DNA of 64,000 bases, from positions 1 to 64,000 of the forward strand of contig JBFGZQ010000017.1 of assembly GCA_041586735.1 (NCBI GenBank). The letters run 5' to 3'. Numbering within the stretch: the stretch's first letter is position 1; every line of letters begins with the position of its first letter. The notes under the pieces were generated by a model, which had not been told where the DNA came from, did not search any database, and was given only the letters and a program-made list of their open reading frames with translations. The translations under genes were made by a program, and so were the position numbers. Shown here in pieces: positions 50,096 through 58,715 of this stretch. The DNA is from Motiliproteus sp041586735 (lineage in GTDB: Bacteria > Pseudomonadota > Gammaproteobacteria > Pseudomonadales > Balneatricaceae).

Positions 50096-53000
50096 ATGAA
50101 GCTGCAAACAAGCTCGATGATCTGGCTCAGTGCGCTGCTGGCCGCGCAGTTGAGTGCGACGGCCAGCGCGGGGACGGTTTCCAAGACCCCGCTGTTTCTG
50201 ACCTCCAAGGCCAAACCCAACATCATGCTGCTGATCGATAACTCGGGCTCGATGAGCAATATCGTGCCTGAAGCCCCCTACGATGCAAGCGCCACCTACG
50301 GCTGTCCTGCGACCCTGAGGGTGGTGAACACTAGTCAGATTGATATTCGTATCGATGCCAACGGCATCCCGTTCTTTCATAATGGCACCGATATCGACTG
50401 GGTCAATGATGCCACCCATGTGCTCGGCAAGACCGGCACCGCCGGGCGAACCCTGGGCTGTTTTGATCCGGCGTTGCAGTATCAGGCTAGACTCTTTGCC
50501 TCCGATGGCGTCTCTCCAAGCAGTTATCTAGACGCCGAGTATTCCGGCCATTATCTGAACTGGTATTTTGGTTCCGATAATAGCGGCACCAGCTACGCCG
50601 TGGGCGGGATGTCGCCCGACTGGGGCACCGGAACGATCCGCCTGAAGCCGGGCACGTTAAGGCGGATCGATATCGCCCAGATGGCCGCCAAATCTCTGGT
50701 CGATTCGCTCGATAATACCCATCTAGGTCTGGCGGCTTATGATGGCGATCATGGTGCGGATATCCGCCTCGGTGTGGCTGATGCCGATATCGCGGCGACT
50801 AAAACCGCCCTGAAAACGGCGATTGATGCGCTGACCCCGAGCGGCTCTACGCCATTGGCCGAATCGCTGCACGAGATCGGTCGTTATTTTGTCGGCACCA
50901 GCGGCGGCATCAATCCCGGCCATCAGCCCAGCGCCAGTTGTTTCGCCAACGGCCAGTATGATGGCAACATCATTCTGCATCCGGGCACGACCAACGTGGC
51001 GATCGATGACGCTACCCTGTTCAATCGCTCCCCTGGGGTGTTTGAGTCGCCGATCTGCCATTTTTGCCAAAAAAACTTCGTGATCCTGCTCAGTGATGGT
51101 CGGCCGCAGAGTGATCAGGACATCACCGCAGACACGCTGCTACAAGACTATGATGGCGATTGTCCCGGTTGTGCCACCGATCGTAAGGCCGGCCGAACCT
51201 ATGAAAGCGCGGGTAGCGATTATCTCGATGATGTGGCCCAGGCGCTGTTTGAGATCGATCTGCGCCCGGATCTTGACGACTTTGCTGGCAATGAGGTGCT
51301 CAATAATCTACGCACCTATACCATCGGCTTTGCCGATGACCAGGTGATCAATGATCCGCTGATGCAGGATACCGCCACCCAGGGCGGCGGTCTGTTTATT
51401 CAAGCCAAAGACTCCAGCGCATTGTTGCTGGCACTTAAGGCGGCCATCAGCGATATCAATGCCCAGTTGGGGTCAGCCTCTGCGGTGACGACCAGCTCCA
51501 CCCGGTTAAGCACCTCGACCATCCTCTTCCAGGCGCTGTTTAACAGCGCTAACTGGAGTGGTCAGCTCAATGCGATGCCGATAGCGGTGACCGGCACTGT
51601 TGGCGCGGTGGTCTGGAATGCGGCCGATAATATGCCGGTCTCCAGCGGCACTCGAAAAGTGCTGGCCTGGGATCCAGCGGGGGCCGCCGGCATCGATTTT
51701 ACGACCAGCAATGCCGCGCTGATTAATGCGGTGGTGGTCGGTGCGGCAGCCCCCTCTTTGAGCAATGAGCAGATCAATTATCTACGTGGTGATGCCAGCA
51801 ATGAACAGCCGTCCGGTGCGTTGCGTACCCGCACCGCGACAGCAGGGCGTGTGCCCTTGGGGGATATCATTAACTCTGACCCCCTGTTTGTTAAAAATCA
51901 AAACTTTCGTTACGATCGGCTGGTGGGCGTCGCAGGGGCTGAATATAGTGCCTTTCGCCAGACCAGCGCCTATCTGAACCGTCCGGGGATGCTCTACGTA
52001 GGCGGCAATGATGGCATGCTGCATGGCTTCTCTTTTAGCTACGATCCGCTTAGTCCGCCTGCGGTCGGTACCGAAGCCTTCGCCTTTATTCCTAACGCGG
52101 TGTTTGGCAAGCTGGGGGCGTTGACCGATCCCGATTATAGCCACGACTACTACGTCGATGGCTCGCCGATCTTTGGCGATGCCTATATCGATACCGATAC
52201 CGATGGCAATCCGGATAGCTGGCGTACGGTGCTGGTCGGGACCACGGGCGTCGGGGGTAAGGGTGTCTTTGCGCTGGACATTACCGATCCGGCTAACTTC
52301 AGCGCGTCCAAGGTGCTCTGGGATCTGGACAGCACCCAGAGCGGCTTTAGCGATCTGGGTGTCCAGTTGGGTGAGGCCTCCATTGCGCGGATGCCCGATG
52401 GCCATTTCTATGCGGTCTTTGGTAACGGCTACGGTGCCAATAAAGCCAAGCTGTTCCTGGTGCGGCTGGATGATCCTACCCAGGTGGAAACGATCGAGCT
52501 GGATAGCAGCGCCGGTAATGGCCTAAGCGCACCGCTGGTGGTCGATTACGACCGTGACCTGACCGCGGACACCATCTATGCCGGCGATCTGCAGGGTAAT
52601 CTGTGGAAGGTGAACCTGGGGCTGACGGGGTCGAATCTGAAGCTGACGTCGGCCTTTAAGAGTGGTTCTACCCCGGCTCCGCTGTTTGTCGCCACCGATA
52701 CGGCTACACCCGCGGTGACCCAGCCGATCACTGCTCAGCCCGAGGCCGGGGTGCACCCCGATGGCGGGCTGATGGTCTATTTCGGTACCGGCAAGTATTT
52801 TGAGGTCGGCGATGCGGACGTGTCTTCACCGCAACTCCAGAGCTTTTATGCGGTCCGCGATGATTTTAAAGACGTTAATGGCTCCAAGGTGGCGCGTGCG
52901 GATCTGGTCGAACAGACCATCGATGCAGAAAACAGCAGCGCATTCACCTCCTTTAATGTGCGCCTGACCAGCAATAATTCGGTTAATTATGCCAGTAAGG

Positions 53001-53449
53001 ATGGCTGGTATATGGACCTGAAACTGGCGTCAGCAGCAGGCAGCGGCGAGAGGGTCATCAATCAGCCGATTCTGCGCGATGCTAGACTGATCTTTACCAC
53101 GCTGATCCCCTCGGCGGATCCCTGCAGTTTTGGCGGCAGCAGCTGGCTGATGGAGCTCAACGCGGTGACCGGGTCTAGGCTCAGTGACACGCCCTTCGAT
53201 CTGAATAATGACGGCCTCTTTACCGATGCGGATAAGGTGGCCGTTATCGACCCTGTGACCTCCGTTACGACGCTGATCTCGGTGTCGGGTATCCAGAAAA
53301 CCAATCTGGGGATTTTTGATAACCCGGCCATCGTTGAGGATGGCGTTCAAGAGGTGAAGGTGATGGGCGGCTCCAGCGGCAATATTGAGAGCGTTAAGGA
53401 ATCTAAAAGCAGCAGCGGCGGGCGTCAATCCTGGCAGCAGTTGCAGTAA
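50096..53449 (+). CDS. pilY1: Type IV pilus tip adhesin/assembly factor PilY1
   Basis: A 1117-residue secreted protein. A signal peptide (cleavage near residues 25-26, TASA-G) is followed by a von Willebrand A-type region with the MIDAS pattern D48-N-S-G-S-M-S, and a PilC-type beta-propeller (Y-V-G-G-N-D-G-M-L-H-G-F). Two calcium-type loops are visible: D-T-D-T-D-G-N-P-D at 699-707 and D-L-N-N-D-G-x5-D near 1035-1046. PilY1 caps the pilus, helps extension and acts in surface sensing and adhesion in P. aeruginosa. An RGD at 564-566 lies inside a motif common in the family. Confidence 0.93.
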   Translation: MKLQTSSMIWLSALLAAQLSATASAGTVSKTPLFLTSKAKPNIMLLIDNSGSMSNIVPEAPYDASATYGCPATLRVVNTSQIDIRIDANGIPFFHNGTDIDWVNDATHVLGKTGTAGRTLGCFDPALQYQARLFASDGVSPSSYLDAEYSGHYLNWYFGSDNSGTSYAVGGMSPDWGTGTIRLKPGTLRRIDIAQMAAKSLVDSLDNTHLGLAAYDGDHGADIRLGVADADIAATKTALKTAIDALTPSGSTPLAESLHEIGRYFVGTSGGINPGHQPSASCFANGQYDGNIILHPGTTNVAIDDATLFNRSPGVFESPICHFCQKNFVILLSDGRPQSDQDITADTLLQDYDGDCPGCATDRKAGRTYESAGSDYLDDVAQALFEIDLRPDLDDFAGNEVLNNLRTYTIGFADDQVINDPLMQDTATQGGGLFIQAKDSSALLLALKAAISDINAQLGSASAVTTSSTRLSTSTILFQALFNSANWSGQLNAMPIAVTGTVGAVVWNAADNMPVSSGTRKVLAWDPAGAAGIDFTTSNAALINAVVVGAAAPSLSNEQINYLRGDASNEQPSGALRTRTATAGRVPLGDIINSDPLFVKNQNFRYDRLVGVAGAEYSAFRQTSAYLNRPGMLYVGGNDGMLHGFSFSYDPLSPPAVGTEAFAFIPNAVFGKLGALTDPDYSHDYYVDGSPIFGDAYIDTDTDGNPDSWRTVLVGTTGVGGKGVFALDITDPANFSASKVLWDLDSTQSGFSDLGVQLGEASIARMPDGHFYAVFGNGYGANKAKLFLVRLDDPTQVETIELDSSAGNGLSAPLVVDYDRDLTADTIYAGDLQGNLWKVNLGLTGSNLKLTSAFKSGSTPAPLFVATDTATPAVTQPITAQPEAGVHPDGGLMVYFGTGKYFEVGDADVSSPQLQSFYAVRDDFKDVNGSKVARADLVEQTIDAENSSAFTSFNVRLTSNNSVNYASKDGWYMDLKLASAAGSGERVINQPILRDARLIFTTLIPSADPCSFGGSSWLMELNAVTGSRLSDTPFDLNNDGLFTDADKVAVIDPVTSVTTLISVSGIQKTNLGIFDNPAIVEDGVQEVKVMGGSSGNIESVKESKSSSGGRQSWQQLQ

Positions 53450-53468
53450 TCCAGAGGGTTAACCTAAG

Positions 53469-53930
53469 TTGATAAAGATCCAGGCGAGACCGCAACGGGG
53501 CTTTTCACTGATCGAGCTGATGATCACGGTGGCGATTATCGGCATCATTAGCGCCGTCGCCTACCCCTCTTACGTTGAGTATGTGAATAAGTCACGCCGC
53601 GCCGATGGCATGGCGGCGCTGGTGTCGTTTGCCGGGGCGATGGAGCGTCATTTTACCCTGAACAGTACCTACTGTGGTGCGGGGCCGTCGAGCAGTTCTA
53701 ATTGTTCGGTGGGTACCCATACCGGGGATCCGAGTATCTTTGCAACCGAAGCGCCGTTGGAGGGTGGGGATAAATATTATGATCTGGATATTTCGGCGGT
53801 CACAGCCACCAGCTTTACCCTTACGGCGGCCCCTAAAAACGCCCAGAGCGGCGATAGCTGTGGCACCTTGACGCTGGCGCATACCGGCTTACGGGGTAAG
53901 AGCGGTGCCGGTACCTCCTGCTGGCCATAG
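53469..53930 (+). CDS. pilE: Type IV pilin PilE
   Basis: A 153-residue prepilin with short leader and site Q-R-G/F-S-L-I-E-L-M-I-T-V-A-I-I-G-I-I, then Y-P-S-Y-x-E-Y-V and the PilE-type C-G-T-L-T-L...G-x-R near the C-terminus, with Cys residues for the D loop. It is the core minor pilin PilE rather than a demonstrated major pilin. The start is a TTG at 53469 preceded by AGAGGG; no ATG or GTG gives a leader. Confidence 0.9.
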   Translation: MIKIQARPQRGFSLIELMITVAIIGIISAVAYPSYVEYVNKSRRADGMAALVSFAGAMERHFTLNSTYCGAGPSSSSNCSVGTHTGDPSIFATEAPLEGGDKYYDLDISAVTATSFTLTAAPKNAQSGDSCGTLTLAHTGLRGKSGAGTSCWP

Positions 53931-54031
53931 CAGAAAATAGGCTGCCCAGCAGGCAGGCTTAGGAATCCTATCTATACTTGCTGCTGCGGGTTTGTCTAAC
54001 CCGCTGTCACGGATGAGGCAGGAGCAAGCAT

Positions 54032-54625
54032 ATGAGCAGGACGCTCGTTCGACGGCACCCCTGGGTGCCGTTGTCATTTTCGCAGCGCGGTCTGACGTTG
54101 ACCGAATTACTGTTATCGCTGGCTATCGCGGCGATCCTGAGCACCGCCGGGGCGAGCAGCTTTCAGCAGCTGCTGGCTCGTAACCAGGTCGATACCCTGA
54201 CGCTGGGCTTACGTACCTCGCTGGCCTTGGCACGCTCCGAGGCGATCAATCGTGGCCAGCGGGTTGTGCTCTGTAAGCAGGCCAGTACCCCGGGACAGTG
54301 CGCGGGTAGCGCGGCCACCGGGCAGAAATCCTGGCAGCTAGGTTGGTTGGTATTTGTCGATAGCGACAATGACCGGCAGTTGGATACCAGCCAGGGCGAT
54401 GTGCTGCTGCGGGTGTTTCAGCCCTTAGCGCCGATGCAGCGGCTGATGTGGAATCGCGGTGAGTTTGTCGCCTACGACGATTCCGGCGCCCTGGGGTCCT
54501 TAAACGGCACCTTCTGCGTCGGCCATGGCGGCGGTGATCTCAACCTGCAGCGCGAGCTGGTGCTACCGTATTCGGGTAGGCTGCGGACCGCCGCCACCGC
54601 CTGCCGCTATCCGCTGCTACTCTGA
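54032..54625 (+). CDS. GspH/FimT-type pilin (second copy, FimT-like)
   Basis: A 197-residue prepilin with site S-Q-R-G/L-T-L-T-E-L-L-L-S-L-A-I and the GspH/FimT hallmark L-A-L-A-R-S-E-A-I-N-R-G-Q-R-V near residues 66-80. It is distinct from the FimU-like protein at the head of the cluster. By position next to thiO it matches FimT of P. aeruginosa, whose family includes a DNA-binding pilin used in natural transformation. It lies 101 bases after pilE. Confidence 0.85.
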   Translation: MSRTLVRRHPWVPLSFSQRGLTLTELLLSLAIAAILSTAGASSFQQLLARNQVDTLTLGLRTSLALARSEAINRGQRVVLCKQASTPGQCAGSAATGQKSWQLGWLVFVDSDNDRQLDTSQGDVLLRVFQPLAPMQRLMWNRGEFVAYDDSGALGSLNGTFCVGHGGGDLNLQRELVLPYSGRLRTAATACRYPLLL

Positions 54626-54746
54626 ATCGATCGGCGGCTGACCCCGTATCTTCGGTGTTCACCACGACGCACACTGTACTTGAGCCACTGGCGCGGATCC
54701 CCTAAGGTATGGCCCTTGAACGGGGTGGCAATCTTAGGAGCGGGTG

Positions 54747-55868
54747 ATGGCGGTTCGGCAGCAAGCAGATAGCATCATTATCGGTGCCGGCGTGATGGGG
54801 TTGTTGGCGGCTCGCGAGCTGGCCGCCGCAGGTCAGCAGGTGACGGTGTTGGAGCGTGGGGCGGTAGCGCAAGAAGCCTCTTGGGCGGGGGGAGGCATAG
54901 TGTCACCGCTGTACCCCTGGCGCTATAAGGATGCGGTCACCGCGCTGGCGAGCTGGTCGCAGGGGTCTTATGCGACGCTGTCGCGGCAGCTGGAACGCGA
55001 GACCGGTATCAGTCCTGAGCTGCGCGCCAACGGCTTGCTGATGCTGGAGGTCGAAGACGAGGCTGACGCCCTGCGCTGGGCTTGTACCCATGACCGACCG
55101 CTAACGCCGATCGCGGCGCCACAGATACAGGCGCTGGAACCGCAGGTGCGGATAGACAGCCCCTCCGCGCTCTGGATGCCCGAGGTCGCCAGTATCCGTA
55201 ACCCCCGGCTGGGGCAGGCGCTCAGGCGCTCGCTGGAGTTAAATCCGGCGGTGACCCTGGTGACCCATGCCGAGGTCAGCGGCTTTGTCGCCTCGGCAGG
55301 GCGCCTGCAAGCGCTGGAGTCCAGCGCAGGGCGCTTTGCGGCGCAGCAGTTTTTGGTCGCCTCGGGTGCCTGGAGTGGCGGGTTGCTGCAACAGCTGGAT
55401 CTCAAGCTGGCGGTGAGTCCGGTGAAGGGCCAGATGCTGCTGTTGAACAGCGGGGTCCGTCACGGCGAGCAGCCGCTGCTCAACCGGGTGGTGCTCAGCG
55501 GCGGTCGGTATCTGATCCCCCGCGCCGATGGCCGGATTCTGGTGGGCAGTACCCTTGAATATCAAGGGTTTGATAAGCGGGTGACGGCAGCGGCCTATGA
55601 TTCGCTGTATCAATCGGCAGTGGCGATACTGCCAGCCTTGGCGCGTTGCACGATCGAGGCGCAGTGGGCCGGATTACGGCCCGGCTCTCCAGACGGGGTG
55701 CCCTATATAGGTCGAGTGCCGGGCTTTGATAATCTCTATCTCAACACCGGGCATTTTCGCAATGGCCTGGTGTTAGCGCCGGCATCCTGCCGCCTGGTGG
55801 CGGATCTGATGCTACAGCGCCCACCGGTGATCGATCCGGAACCCTACCAGTGGTCGTTGCAGGGTTAA
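54747..55868 (+). CDS. thiO: Glycine oxidase ThiO (FAD-dependent)
   Basis: A 373-residue FAD-dependent amine oxidase. The Rossmann motif I-I-I-G-A-G-V-M-G-L-L-A near residues 10-21 and S-W-A-G-G-G-I-V-S-P near 45-54 are typical of ThiO, which oxidises glycine to iminoglycine for the thiazole ring of thiamine. No other thi gene is close. The C-terminal GLRPGSPDGVPYIG and N-T-G-H-F-R-N-G-L-V-L-A blocks complete the FAD fold. ATG 54747 follows AGGAG. The fimT-thiO neighbourhood is shared with Pseudomonas. Confidence 0.9.
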   Translation: MAVRQQADSIIIGAGVMGLLAARELAAAGQQVTVLERGAVAQEASWAGGGIVSPLYPWRYKDAVTALASWSQGSYATLSRQLERETGISPELRANGLLMLEVEDEADALRWACTHDRPLTPIAAPQIQALEPQVRIDSPSALWMPEVASIRNPRLGQALRRSLELNPAVTLVTHAEVSGFVASAGRLQALESSAGRFAAQQFLVASGAWSGGLLQQLDLKLAVSPVKGQMLLLNSGVRHGEQPLLNRVVLSGGRYLIPRADGRILVGSTLEYQGFDKRVTAAAYDSLYQSAVAILPALARCTIEAQWAGLRPGSPDGVPYIGRVPGFDNLYLNTGHFRNGLVLAPASCRLVADLMLQRPPVIDPEPYQWSLQG

Positions 55869-55878
55869 GCGGGTAGCT

Positions 55879-55915
55879 CCCGATCCCAGGGTTTGTGGGT
55901 CGGGCTTTAGCCCGG
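55879..55915. terminator. Overlapping hairpins between convergent thiO and nadE
   Basis: CCCGA...CCC (55879-55887) can pair with GGG-TCGGG (55897-55904), and CGGGC/GCCCG (55901-55905 with 55910-55914) forms a second hairpin usable on the minus strand. T runs are short. Confidence 0.4.
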
Positions 55916-55937
55916 TCTGGCCATTGAGATAAGCCTG

Positions 55938-56771
55938 TTAATCGTACAGGGTCGGAATCGGTTGGCGCTTGTGCTCGGTCTTGAGGTAGATGGCGATAAT
56001 CTTGTCGACCAGCGCCTCGCTGACCGGGCGGCCTTCAAGAAAATCATCGATGCTATCGTAACTGACGCCGAGTGCCGCCTCGTCGGTTTTTAACGGCGCC
56101 AGACACTCTAGATCGGCGGTCGGGGTTTTCTGGGCGAGCGTGGCGGGTGCGCCGAGTGTCGATGCCAGCAGGCGTACCTGACGCTTACTGAGCCCGAACA
56201 GCGGCGCCAGATCGCAGGCGCCATCGCCAAACTTGGTGTAGAACCCGGTGATGTTTTCGGCCGAATGATCGGTACCCAATACCAATCCGCCCAGCAGTCC
56301 GGCGACATGATACTGCGCGGTCATCCGCGCGCGGGCTTTGACATTGCCCTTGGCGAAATCGATGCTTGCCTCTGCGGTGTTAGCCAGGCGTTGCCGCGGC
56401 AGGCCGGCCAGGGTGGCTTGATGAATACCATCCACACCCGCTTTGATATTGATGGTGAGGCTGTCGCTAGGCTGGATAAACGCCAGGGCCTGTTGCGCGT
56501 CCGCCTCATCCGCTTGAATACCATAAGGCAGGCGAACCGCGACAAATCGATACTGATCGCCACCGATTTCGGCATTGAGCTGCTCCACCGCTAGCTGGGC
56601 TAAGCGTCCACAGGTGGAGGAGTCGACGCCGCCGCTGATCCCCAGCACCAGATGCTTTAATCCGGATGCCGTGAGTCGGGCTTTGATAAAGGCGATGCGG
56701 CGCTCGATCTCATGCTGCGGATCAATCTCCGGCAGCACTTTCATAGCGTTGATAATGGCTTGGCGATCCAT
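55938..56771 (-). CDS. nadE: NH3-dependent NAD+ synthetase
   Basis: NadE amidates nicotinate adenine dinucleotide to NAD+. The 277-residue product is the short, ammonia-dependent type (no glutaminase domain), with the PP-loop S-G-G-V-D-S at residues 46-51, G-T-D-H-S-A-E-N and F-T/K-F-G-D-G-x-C-D motifs, and the C-terminal KTEHKRQPIPTL. It lies 31 bases downstream of bamD on the same strand, so the two may be co-transcribed. Confidence 0.97.
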   Translation of the reverse strand: MDRQAIINAMKVLPEIDPQHEIERRIAFIKARLTASGLKHLVLGISGGVDSSTCGRLAQLAVEQLNAEIGGDQYRFVAVRLPYGIQADEADAQQALAFIQPSDSLTINIKAGVDGIHQATLAGLPRQRLANTAEASIDFAKGNVKARARMTAQYHVAGLLGGLVLGTDHSAENITGFYTKFGDGACDLAPLFGLSKRQVRLLASTLGAPATLAQKTPTADLECLAPLKTDEAALGVSYDSIDDFLEGRPVSEALVDKIIAIYLKTEHKRQPIPTLYD

Positions 56772-56802
56772 CTATTATTGTTCCAGAGTAGGGGTCGGGG
56801 GA

Positions 56803-57564
56803 TTACTCCAAGACCAGACCGGGATAATCGGGATAATTCTGTTCGAGCACGGTTTGCGAATTAGCGGCCAGATCGTTTAGCCCCAGCTGGGTGTAGCCGA
56901 GCACCATCACCGCCAACGCATCGGCAATAGACGTGGATTGGGAAAAGTTTTCGAGCACGTAGCGGCCGCGGTTGGCGGCCGCGACAAATGCGCCGCGCTT
57001 GAGGTAGTAGCGGGCGACATGGATCTCGTATTGGGCCAGCTGATTGCGCAGGAAAATCATCCGTTTGCGTGCATCGGGGGCGTGCTGGCTGCTGGGGTAA
57101 CGCTGCAGCAGGATGGCGAAGTCGTCAAAGGAGTCTTTAGCGGCGCCTGGATCGCGCATCGACATATCGGTAGGCAGAAACCGATTGACGATGCTTTGGT
57201 CTTCAAGAAAGCGCGTCAGTCCGCGGAGGTAGTAGGCGTAATCGATATTTGCATGCTGGGGGTGCAGACGAATAAAGCGGTCGGCGGCGGAGATCGCCTC
57301 CTCGGCCTTGCCCTGCTTATGGTAGGCATAGATCAGTTCCAGCTGCGCCTGTTCGGAGAAGCGTCCGAAGGGGTAGCGCGATTCCAGGTTTTCCAGCTTT
57401 GCTGCCGCCAGTTCAAAGTTGCTGTCTGCAAGAAACAGTGTCGCCTCGTTCCAGAGTTGCGCTTCCGGAATATCTGTTTCCAGACTATCCCCGCCGAACA
57501 GCGCACAGCCACTGAGGAAACTGCCAAGGGTTAGAGCAAGCGTTAGCTTGACGAGATACTTCAT
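56803..57564 (-). CDS. bamD: Outer membrane assembly lipoprotein BamD
   Basis: BamD is the essential lipoprotein of the BAM complex that folds outer-membrane proteins. The 253-residue product has a signal peptide with lipobox L-S-G-C (Cys20) and TPR-like repeats, including L-E-S-R-Y-P-F-G-R-F-S-E-Q-A-Q-L-E-L-I-Y-A-Y near residues 59-80. It is divergent from rluD, as in E. coli and Pseudomonas. Confidence 0.97.
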   Translation of the reverse strand: MKYLVKLTLALTLGSFLSGCALFGGDSLETDIPEAQLWNEATLFLADSNFELAAAKLENLESRYPFGRFSEQAQLELIYAYHKQGKAEEAISAADRFIRLHPQHANIDYAYYLRGLTRFLEDQSIVNRFLPTDMSMRDPGAAKDSFDDFAILLQRYPSSQHAPDARKRMIFLRNQLAQYEIHVARYYLKRGAFVAAANRGRYVLENFSQSTSIADALAVMVLGYTQLGLNDLAANSQTVLEQNYPDYPGLVLE

Positions 57565-57653
57565 CGTCCAGATCTCAAAGGTAGATAGGGGATGCTGGCG
57601 TCGTGCTGCATCGATAAACCCGTCCGAGTGCGACTGAAGGCGCAGGATTCGGT

Positions 57654-57659
57654 TATACT
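57654..57659 (+). promoter_or_regulatory. Candidate -10 element for rluD
   Basis: TATACT, 84 bases before rluD, in the bamD-rluD divergent gap. The -35 match is weak. If used, the strong hairpin at 57685-57721 lies in the rluD leader RNA. Confidence 0.4.
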
Positions 57660-57684
57660 GGGCGGATTATTTAACCACAGCAGA

Positions 57685-57721
57685 CCTCTAAACCCAACAC
57701 TCTTGGTGTTGGCTTTAGAGG
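57685..57721 (+). promoter_or_regulatory. Strong leader hairpin before rluD
   Basis: CCTCTAAA (57685-57692) pairs with TTTAGAGG (57714-57721) and CCAACAC (57694-57700) with GTGTTGG (57706-57712), with one C/C mismatch and a 5-base loop: 15 base pairs in all, ending 21 bases before the rluD ATG. There is no T run. It may control translation or stability, or be an operator. Confidence 0.6.
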
Positions 57722-57742
57722 ATCACCCGCAGCAGGACTTTC

Positions 57743-58708
57743 ATGACCCAAACGATTCATCTTCAAGCCACGGTGCCCGACACCCTGGGTGGATTACGCC
57801 TCGACCAGGCGGTGGCACAATTGTTTCCCGAACACTCTCGCTCTCGGTTGCAGGGCTGGATTAAAACGGGCGAACTGCTGGTCGATGGCCGGCAGTTGCG
57901 TGCTCGGGAGAAGCTATTCGGCGGTGAACAGATTGAGGTGCAGGCGGCATTGCAGCAAGAGGCGCGTTGGCAGGCCGAGGCGATCGCTCTGGATATCGTC
58001 TATGAAGATGAGCATATTCTGGTGCTTAACAAGCCCTCTGGCCTGGTGGTGCATCCTGGCGCGGGTCACCACGACGGCACGCTGCTGAATGCGCTGCTGC
58101 ACCACTGCCCCGATATCGGCGCGGTGCCGCGAGCGGGTATCGTCCATCGCCTGGATAAAGAGACCACCGGGCTGATGGTGGTGGCCAAGACCTTGGAAGC
58201 GCAGACCGATCTGGTGGCGCAGTTACAAGAGCGGGCGATGGGGCGCGAGTATGAAGCGATCTCCATCGGGGTGATGACCGGTGGCGGCTGTGTCGACGAG
58301 CCGATGGCGCGCCACTCCAAGCAGCGTCAGAAGATGGCGATTAGCCCGATGGGCAAGGAAGCGATTACTCACTATCGGGTCCTGAAAAAATTCCGCGGTC
58401 ATACCCATATCCGTCTGAAACTGGAGACCGGCCGAACGCACCAGATCCGCGTGCATATGGCGCATATCAGCTACCCGCTGGTCGGCGATCCTCAATACGG
58501 GGGGCGGGTGCGGTTGCCTAAAGGGATCAGCCTGGAGTTGCGGGAGACGTTAAGCGATTTCAAACGTCAGGCGCTGCATGCCAAGCGCTTGGAGCTGTAC
58601 CACCCGGTGACCGAGGAGTTGATGGCGTGGGAGGTGCCGCTGCCGGCCGATATGCTGATGCTGCTCGATGAGTTACAGCGTGATGCTAGAACGATGGAGC
58701 AGCTCTGA
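57743..58708 (+). CDS. rluD: 23S rRNA pseudouridine synthase RluD
   Basis: RluD makes pseudouridines 1911, 1915 and 1917 in helix 69 of 23S rRNA. The 321-residue product has an N-terminal S4 domain (R-L-D-Q-A-V-A...SRSRLQGWIKTGELLVDG) and the synthase domain with catalytic Asp138 in H-R-L-D-K-E-T-T-G. It also has R-x-H-Q-I-R-V-H. pgeF follows after 7 bases. Confidence 0.97.
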   Translation: MTQTIHLQATVPDTLGGLRLDQAVAQLFPEHSRSRLQGWIKTGELLVDGRQLRAREKLFGGEQIEVQAALQQEARWQAEAIALDIVYEDEHILVLNKPSGLVVHPGAGHHDGTLLNALLHHCPDIGAVPRAGIVHRLDKETTGLMVVAKTLEAQTDLVAQLQERAMGREYEAISIGVMTGGGCVDEPMARHSKQRQKMAISPMGKEAITHYRVLKKFRGHTHIRLKLETGRTHQIRVHMAHISYPLVGDPQYGGRVRLPKGISLELRETLSDFKRQALHAKRLELYHPVTEELMAWEVPLPADMLMLLDELQRDARTMEQL

Positions 58709-58715
58709 GGTGGTG

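Noticed and set aside
51785..51793. RGD tripeptide in PilY1 as an integrin-binding site
   Set aside because: It lies in a Y-L-R-G-D motif common to PilY1/PilC proteins, so it is not evidence for host binding.
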